Assembly: GCF_008923185.1 (NCBI RefSeq)
Contig: NZ_WBMT01000003.1
Coordinates: 310,001-374,000, forward strand
Origin: Actinomadura rudentiformis
Lineage (GTDB): Bacteria > Actinomycetota > Actinomycetes > Streptosporangiales > Streptosporangiaceae
DNA length: 64,000 bases
Reading direction: 5' to 3'
Shown here: positions 59,722 through 64,000 of the stretch, piece after piece
How the letters are laid out: every line of letters begins with the position of its first letter
Numbering within the stretch: position 1 is the first letter of the stretch
Notes under the pieces: generated by a model
Database searches by the model: none
What the model was told of the DNA's origin: nothing
The model's input: only the letters and a program-made list of their open reading frames with translations
Made by a program: the position numbers and the translations under genes

Positions 59722-60279
59722 ATGGCCGCAATCACCGCCACCACACCGATCACACCCGTCCTCACCGACGTGATCGACGCCGTCCGCGAGATCGTCCAGC
59801 GTGGTCTGGCGCCGGAGCCGACTGCACATCTGGCAGGCCAGGCGCTGCGGCGATTCCTGGAGCGGCCCGGCCTGCTGACGCCCGAGCAGCGCACGGGCGA
59901 CCCCGAGCGGTACCGGCAGCACGTCCTGCACGCCGAGCCTGACGGCAGCTTCTCGGTCGTCGCGCTGGTCTGGCTGCCCGGCCAGCGGACACCGATCCAC
60001 GACCACGTGTCCTGGTGCGTGACCGGCGTGTACGAGGGCGAGGAGACCGAGCGGCGCTACCTGCTCGAATCCGACGGCCGGCGCTCCCGCCTGGTCGCCA
60101 TCGAGGAGGTCGTCAACCCGTCCGGCGCGGTCGCCGCGTTCGCCCCGCCGGGCGATATCCACAGGGTGTGGAACGGGGGCACCACGAAGGCGATCTCGAT
60201 CCACCTCTACGGCGCGGACATCGCCAAGCTCGGCACCAGCATCCGCCGGACCTACGCGGAACCGGCCGAGGAGTCGTGA
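59722..60279 (+). CDS. Cysteine dioxygenase-family protein
   Basis: A 185-residue cupin of the cysteine dioxygenase group, which oxidises cysteine or a related thiol to the sulfinate with iron. The His pair is in PIHDHVSWCVTGVYEGEE (about 91-108), with the Cys that can cross-link to Tyr, and the third His in PPGDIHRVWNGG (about 142-153). ATG 59722 is preceded by GGGG; ATG 59695 would add 9 residues. The stop overlaps the exporter start by 4 bp (GTGA), so sulfur released from the product may be exported. Confidence 0.9.
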   Translation: MAAITATTPITPVLTDVIDAVREIVQRGLAPEPTAHLAGQALRRFLERPGLLTPEQRTGDPERYRQHVLHAEPDGSFSVVALVWLPGQRTPIHDHVSWCVTGVYEGEETERRYLLESDGRRSRLVAIEEVVNPSGAVAAFAPPGDIHRVWNGGTTKAISIHLYGADIAKLGTSIRRTYAEPAEES

Positions 60280-61376
60280 GTCAGGCCCATCCCGCCCTAC
60301 GGGCACGGCCTCCACGACCTGTCACGCGTTCCGCCACGTCCCGGCTGCGCTGGCCTCCCGCCCTGCGGAGCAACGCTCCGGGGTTGTGCCTGGCCGCTGG
60401 CGGCGTGGCTGGTGCGCGGCTCGTCCACGACCTGCTGCCCATGGTCCCGACTCTCACCGCGGCCATGGTGCTCGGCATGATCGCGGCCCATCTGCCTGCC
60501 CTGCGCACGATCACACAGGGCGTCGCGCGGCCGGGGCTCGGCGTCGCCGCCAAGCGCCTCATGCGGGTGGCGATCGTGCTGCTGGGCCTGCAACTGAGCC
60601 TGGCCGACGTGGTCGGTCTCGGCTGGGTCACCGCTCTGATGGTGCTCGTCGTCGTGGCTGTGACGTTCACCGGCACGCTCTGGCTGGGGCGCCGCCTCGG
60701 CCTGCCGGGAGACCAGCCGCTGCTGGTGGCCACCGGATATTCGATCTGCGGCGCCTCCGCGATCGGTGCGGTGAGCCAGACGACCAGGAGTGATCAGAAG
60801 GATGTCGCCAACGCCGTTGCCGTGGTGACGCTCTGCGGCACCCTGGCCATCGCGGTGCTGCCGTTGCTTCACCACCCGCTCGGCCTGACCGACGCCGCTT
60901 TCGGCCGCTGGGTGGGCGCGAGCGTCCACGATGTCGGGCAGGTCGTGGCCGCCGCCCAGACGGCAGGTCCGGCTTCCCTGACGGAGGCCGTCCTGGTCAA
61001 GCTGATGCGGGTGGCGCTCCTCGCGCCGCTGGTCGCCCTGATCGCGATCAGTGCCCGGCGCAGAACGGCTGAACATGCGTCCGTCGAAAGCGCATCCGAC
61101 GAGAACGCGTCCGTGCGCCCGCCGCTCATCCCGCTCTTCGTGGCGGGCTTTCTCATGATGATCCTGCTGCGTACCGGCGGCCACATCCCTGAGGCGGCAC
61201 TCGCCCAGGCGGCGAGCGTCCAGCACCTGCTCCTCGCGGCGGCGCTCTTCGGTCTCGGCAGCTCCATCCATCTGCCGTCGATGACCAGGACCGGCGGCAG
61301 GATGGCCCTCCTCGGCCTGGCGTCCTGGATCGTCATCGCCGGGCTGTCCTACCTGGGCGTGATCGTCACGGCTTGA
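60276..61376 (+). CDS. YeiH-type putative sulfate/sulfite exporter
   Basis: A 366-residue membrane protein of the YeiH/UPF0324 family with ten or so helices. The motif GYSICGASAIGAVSQ (about 148-162) and the DVGQVVAAA segment (about 216-224) are characteristic. The family is annotated as putative sulfate exporter; sulfite is another candidate. The GTG start overlaps the cysteine dioxygenase gene, and the two probably dispose of sulfur from cysteine breakdown. The N-terminal 30 residues are Arg/Pro-rich and less conserved. Confidence 0.88.
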   Translation: MSQAHPALRARPPRPVTRSATSRLRWPPALRSNAPGLCLAAGGVAGARLVHDLLPMVPTLTAAMVLGMIAAHLPALRTITQGVARPGLGVAAKRLMRVAIVLLGLQLSLADVVGLGWVTALMVLVVVAVTFTGTLWLGRRLGLPGDQPLLVATGYSICGASAIGAVSQTTRSDQKDVANAVAVVTLCGTLAIAVLPLLHHPLGLTDAAFGRWVGASVHDVGQVVAAAQTAGPASLTEAVLVKLMRVALLAPLVALIAISARRRTAEHASVESASDENASVRPPLIPLFVAGFLMMILLRTGGHIPEAALAQAASVQHLLLAAALFGLGSSIHLPSMTRTGGRMALLGLASWIVIAGLSYLGVIVTA

Positions 61377-61449
61377 ATGATCATTCCTCTGGACCGGCGA
61401 AGATTACAAGATTACACTCGGCCCATCACGAGCCGCAGGGGGCCGTTTC

Positions 61450-62217
61450 ATGATCGTTGAATACATCCGCTACCGGGTGCCCGAAGCCCGGTCGGCCGAC
61501 TTCGAGGCCGCCTACGCACGCGCCGCCGTCCCACTGGCAGCGGCGCCGCAATGTGTCGACTACGAGCTCTCCCGGTGCGTGGACGAGCCCGAGTCGTACA
61601 TCCTGCGCATCACCTGGACCTCCGCGAAGGACCACCTGGAGGTCTTCCGCGGCGGCGAGCACTTCACGGCCTTCTTCGCCGAGATCCGCCCGTACGTGGA
61701 GCAGATCGAGGAGATGCGCCACTACGAGCAGACCCCCGTGCGGAGCACCGGTTCCTCGATTCCCACGCTCTACGACTGGGCGGGCGGCGAAGAAGCCTTC
61801 CAGCGTCTCACCGAGGCCTTCTACGCCAAGGTCCGCGAGGACGAGCTCGTCGGGCCGCTCTTCGCCCACATGGACCCTGGTCACCCCAAGTACGTCGCGA
61901 TGTGGCTCGCCGAGGTCTTCGGCGGCCCCACCCGCTACACCGACGAACGCGGCGGCTACCACCACATGGTCACCCAGCATCTCGGCAAGGCCATCAAGGA
62001 GCCCCAGCGCCGCCGCTGGGTCAACCTCCTCATGGAAGCCGCGGACGAGGTCGGCCTGCCCGGCGACCCCGAGTTCCGCGCCGCGTTCGCCGGCTACATC
62101 GAATGGGGCACCCGCATCGCCCTGGGCAACTCCCAGACGGACGCCCAGCCGCCCATGCATGCCCCCGTCCCCCACTGGGGTTGGGGCGTGGCCCCGCCCT
62201 ACATCCCCAACCCCTGA
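61450..62217 (+). CDS. ABM-domain fused to group II truncated hemoglobin
   Basis: A 255-residue fusion. Residues about 1-95 form an antibiotic-biosynthesis-monooxygenase (ABM, dimeric ferredoxin-like) domain; residues about 103-235 are a group II truncated hemoglobin: FYAKVREDELVGPLFAHM, the proximal His in MVTQHLGKAI, and the conserved Trp in RRRWVNLLM (G8). A Pro/His-rich tail follows. Such ABM-globin fusions are known from some actinobacteria; the monooxygenase partner and any NO- or O2-linked reaction are not established. Confidence 0.9.
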   Translation: MIVEYIRYRVPEARSADFEAAYARAAVPLAAAPQCVDYELSRCVDEPESYILRITWTSAKDHLEVFRGGEHFTAFFAEIRPYVEQIEEMRHYEQTPVRSTGSSIPTLYDWAGGEEAFQRLTEAFYAKVREDELVGPLFAHMDPGHPKYVAMWLAEVFGGPTRYTDERGGYHHMVTQHLGKAIKEPQRRRWVNLLMEAADEVGLPGDPEFRAAFAGYIEWGTRIALGNSQTDAQPPMHAPVPHWGWGVAPPYIPNP

Positions 62218-62228
62218 CCGGCAACGAG

Positions 62229-62263
62229 AGGGGCGGCGTCCGGAACACACCGGCGCCGCCCCT
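62229..62263. terminator. Bidirectional terminator hairpin
   Basis: AGGGGCGGCG and CGCCGCCCCT pair over 10 bp, with an inner CCGG/CCGG stem around AACACA. It lies between the converging globin and TetR genes, and a TTT follows on the plus strand. Confidence 0.85.
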
Positions 62264-62288
62264 TTCGCGTGTGCTCAGCTTCGTGTGC

Positions 62289-62855
62289 TCAGCCTGAGAA
62301 GCGTTTGAGGAAGAGGGCGAGGCGCCGCTCGTGGTCTTCGCGACGCATGCGGCCGTTGCGCATGAGTGTGAGCAGGCCGTGCAGGCCGCTCCAGAAGAGC
62401 TCGGTCAGGACCTCCACATCATCGTCCCCGGCAATCGGGCGGACCGTCTCTCGAAGCTCGCCGAACGCGTCCTTCAGCGGAGCGGGCGCCTCCGGGGTGG
62501 CGAACGGCAGGTCGACGGCGAGGGTGAACATCGCGTCGTAGAGAGCGGGACGGCGTTCGGCGAACGCGGCGTAAGCCGCCGCGACGTCGGCGAGGGCCAG
62601 GCCGGACGCGGCCGTGCGGGCGGCGCGGAGGTCGGCGGCGAGCTCGGCGCACCCCTCCACCGCGACCGCTGCCAGGATGGCGTCCTTGCCCTTGAAGTGG
62701 CTGTAGAGGACCGGCTGGCTGTACTCGATCTCCGCGGCGAGCCGGCGGGTGGTCACCGCGTCCCAGCCCTCGGTCTCGGCGAGGTCGCGCGCGGCCGTCA
62801 CGATCAGGCGTTCCCGCTCCGCTCGTTCGCGCTCCCGGCGCGACTGAATCGACAT
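62289..62855 (-). CDS. TetR-family regulator
   Basis: A 188-residue TetR repressor: helix-turn-helix WDAVTTRRLAAEIEYSQPVL and YSHFKGKDAILAAVAVEG (about 31-68) with an arginine-rich N-terminus. It is divergent from the DUF4267 gene, and two matching 13-bp operators lie in the gap, one 10 bp from its own start. It probably represses both genes. Ligand unknown. Confidence 0.9.
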   Translation of the reverse strand: MSIQSRRERERAERERLIVTAARDLAETEGWDAVTTRRLAAEIEYSQPVLYSHFKGKDAILAAVAVEGCAELAADLRAARTAASGLALADVAAAYAAFAERRPALYDAMFTLAVDLPFATPEAPAPLKDAFGELRETVRPIAGDDDVEVLTELFWSGLHGLLTLMRNGRMRREDHERRLALFLKRFSG

Positions 62856-62864
62856 GCCTGCATT

Positions 62865-62877
62865 CTAGCACTGCTAG
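62865..62877. promoter_or_regulatory. TetR operator 1: CTAGCACTGCTAG
   Basis: A 13-bp palindrome (6-bp arms CTAGCA/TGCTAG) immediately upstream of the TetR start codon. Its reverse complement occurs 50 bp away at operator 2, so one protein should bind both. Confidence 0.75.
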
Positions 62878-62914
62878 CTGAACTGTCATGGCTATGCTAA
62901 CGTCGATACCGTTC

Positions 62915-62927
62915 CTAGCAGTGCTAG
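62915..62927. promoter_or_regulatory. TetR operator 2: CTAGCAGTGCTAG
   Basis: The exact reverse complement of operator 1, with extra matching flank (TTCTAGCACTGCTAG in common). It lies 16 bp upstream of the DUF4267 start, over the ribosome-site region. Confidence 0.75.
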
Positions 62928-62942
62928 AAGTTGGAGATCCTC

Positions 62943-63317
62943 ATGCTCACCGTCATCGCCTACGGCTTGGCCGTCGTCCTCAACCTCTTCGTGGTCTTCA
63001 TCGGGCTGAACTTCCTCCGCACGCCCGAGGCCGCGGCCACCGGCTACGGCATTCCGGCCAAGAAGGACGGCGAGGCGGGCCCCTACCTGGCCATCAAGGG
63101 AATCCGTGACGGCAGCTACGGCATCATGGGCCTCGCCCTGCTGGCCTTCGCCGGTGCGGAAGCGGGCGCGTGGTTCATGCTGGTCGTGGCGCTCAACCCG
63201 CTCTTCGACACCGTCCACGTGCTGCGCAACGGCGGCAGCAAGGCGACGGCGTACGGCATCCACTTCGCCACCGCCGTGGTCATCCTCATCAGCGCCGCCC
63301 TCCTCTTCGCGGTCTGA
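62943..63317 (+). CDS. DUF4267-type small membrane protein
   Basis: A 124-residue membrane protein with four helices (about 2-22, 57-75, 80-96 and 104-123) and the family-like segments YLAIKGIRDGSYGIMGL (about 48-64) and HVLRNGGSKATAYGIH. DUF4267 members have no known function. ATG 62943 has TTGGAG upstream. It is divergent from, and likely repressed by, the TetR protein. The position of this pair suggests a compound-responsive membrane protein. Confidence 0.85.
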   Translation: MLTVIAYGLAVVLNLFVVFIGLNFLRTPEAAATGYGIPAKKDGEAGPYLAIKGIRDGSYGIMGLALLAFAGAEAGAWFMLVVALNPLFDTVHVLRNGGSKATAYGIHFATAVVILISAALLFAV

Positions 63318-63358
63318 TCGGGCGGCCACTCACGGGTGCAGGCGTGGGGAGCCGCGCT

Positions 63359-64000
63359 CTACTGCCAGGTCGCGGTGTCGGGGTCGATGTTGTGGGCGCG
63401 GGCGCTGGCGTCGATGATTTGACGCAACCAGGTGGCCAGGCCAGCGCGGATGCCGTCGTAGTGGGCGGCAAATGCCGGATCGGCCTCGAACATGCGGCCG
63501 AGACGGACCTGCATCTGCCTGGTGAGGGGATAGTACGAAGCAGAGACTTCGCGGTGCCGCTCGACGAGCTGGTTCGCTTCCGGGCTACCAGGTGCGACGC
63601 CGGCGTCCATCGCATCGGCGAGGGCGCGGTCGAGATCGGCAACAGCACCGGCGATGGCTTGCCATTCCTCCGGACCGCGAGTGGCTGAGCGTTCGGCGTA
63701 CTGCAGCCATTGCGTCGTGTCTCCGTAGCGCTGATGAGCTTGGGCGGGCCACTCCGGGTCCCACTGGGGGCCGAAGATCGCGGCCTGCTGCTCGACGGTC
63801 AGCAGCAGGCCGCGCTCGTGGGCGTCGATCATCCGATCCAGTCCGGCGCTGAGCCGCTGGAGGCGGTCGATCCGTTCAGCGACCTGGGTGCGCTGCGCGC
63901 GCAATGCGCCGGACACGTCCGCGGTCGAGTCGTCCAAGATGGCCCGGATCTGGTCCAGGCCGACACCGATCTCACGGTAGATGACGATGCGGTGGAGGCG
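63359..64000 (-). CDS. TipAL-like MerR regulator, N-terminus cut
   Basis: The last 213 codons of a MerR-family protein. The visible start is the MerR recognition region (RIVIYREIGVGLDQIRAIL), then a dimerisation coiled coil (about 40-70) and the TipAS-like domain (about 85-210; PEWPAQAHQRYGDTTQWLQY and ASYYPLTRQMQVRLGRMF). TipAL proteins bind thiopeptide antibiotics or, in others, multiple drugs, and activate genes. The first helix-turn-helix part lies outside the window. It converges on DUF4267. Confidence 0.9.
   Translation of the reverse strand, partial: RLHRIVIYREIGVGLDQIRAILDDSTADVSGALRAQRTQVAERIDRLQRLSAGLDRMIDAHERGLLLTVEQQAAIFGPQWDPEWPAQAHQRYGDTTQWLQYAERSATRGPEEWQAIAGAVADLDRALADAMDAGVAPGSPEANQLVERHREVSASYYPLTRQMQVRLGRMFEADPAFAAHYDGIRAGLATWLRQIIDASARAHNIDPDTATWQ

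Noticed and set aside
1-64000. tRNA, rRNA, insertion-sequence ends or prophage genes.
   Set aside because: None could be recognised by eye on either strand; a dedicated scan could still find a short RNA gene.

Overview
The window is a dense, very GC-rich stretch (roughly 70% by eye, GTG and TTG starts common, many 4-bp stop/start overlaps). Family content points to a filamentous or rare high-GC actinomycete, perhaps Streptosporangiales: an F420-type (Ddn-like) oxidoreductase, SARP/BTAD and LAL-type LuxR regulators, an XRE/MmyB regulator, a TipAL-like MerR protein, an ABM-truncated globin fusion, and class Ia nrdAB under a cobalamin riboswitch. The order is inference; no rRNA or tRNA anchors it. 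No CRISPR array, prophage or intact insertion sequence was seen. The character is that of a chromosomal arm: many small metabolic operons, each next to its own regulator.

1-12.7 kb: the end of an unidentified gene; a Ddn-hemerythrin fusion; an ArsR-SRPBCC pair; a ribbon-helix-helix protein coupled to an unusual Doc-like/Clp-N fusion; a divergent GlxA/DJ-1 pair; TetR genes with a lipoprotein and a membrane protein; an XRE-MmyB/DoxX pair; dialkylglycine decarboxylase with a divergent LysR gene.

12.7-25.5 kb: a three-gene MacB-type ABC export operon, a zinc-free quinone oxidoreductase, a giant SARP regulator, an imine-reductase-like enzyme, LysR, metE, and a less GC-rich patch with a small secreted basic protein that starts at the abnormal 3' end of metE.

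25.6-41 kb: two LAL regulators flanking an alpha/beta hydrolase, a coupled SnoaL/DsbA-like operon, a MinD-like ATPase and MarR, small proteins among tandem duplications and a 36-bp palindrome, a PLP decarboxylase, a BrkB/YihY protein, nitronate monooxygenase with a WYL regulator, and a D-2-hydroxyacid dehydrogenase.

41-52.5 kb: a P450-alcohol dehydrogenase-TetR-DUF4334 operon with an operator inside its promoter, a membrane protein-ECF sigma-L,D-transpeptidase cluster, and an acyl-CoA catabolic operon (acyl-CoA dehydrogenase, PaaI thioesterase, enoyl-CoA hydratase) divergent from a PaaX-type regulator.

52.5-64 kb: class Ia ribonucleotide reductase nrdAB with paired NrdR-like boxes and a cobalamin riboswitch; a copper-type locus (membrane protein, YcnI, CopC) in which the CopC signal peptide contains four perfect 15-bp repeats; a LysR-cysteine dioxygenase-sulfite/sulfate exporter cluster with shared operator-like sites; an ABM-truncated hemoglobin fusion; a TetR/DUF4267 pair with twin operators; and a TipAL-like regulator cut by the window end.
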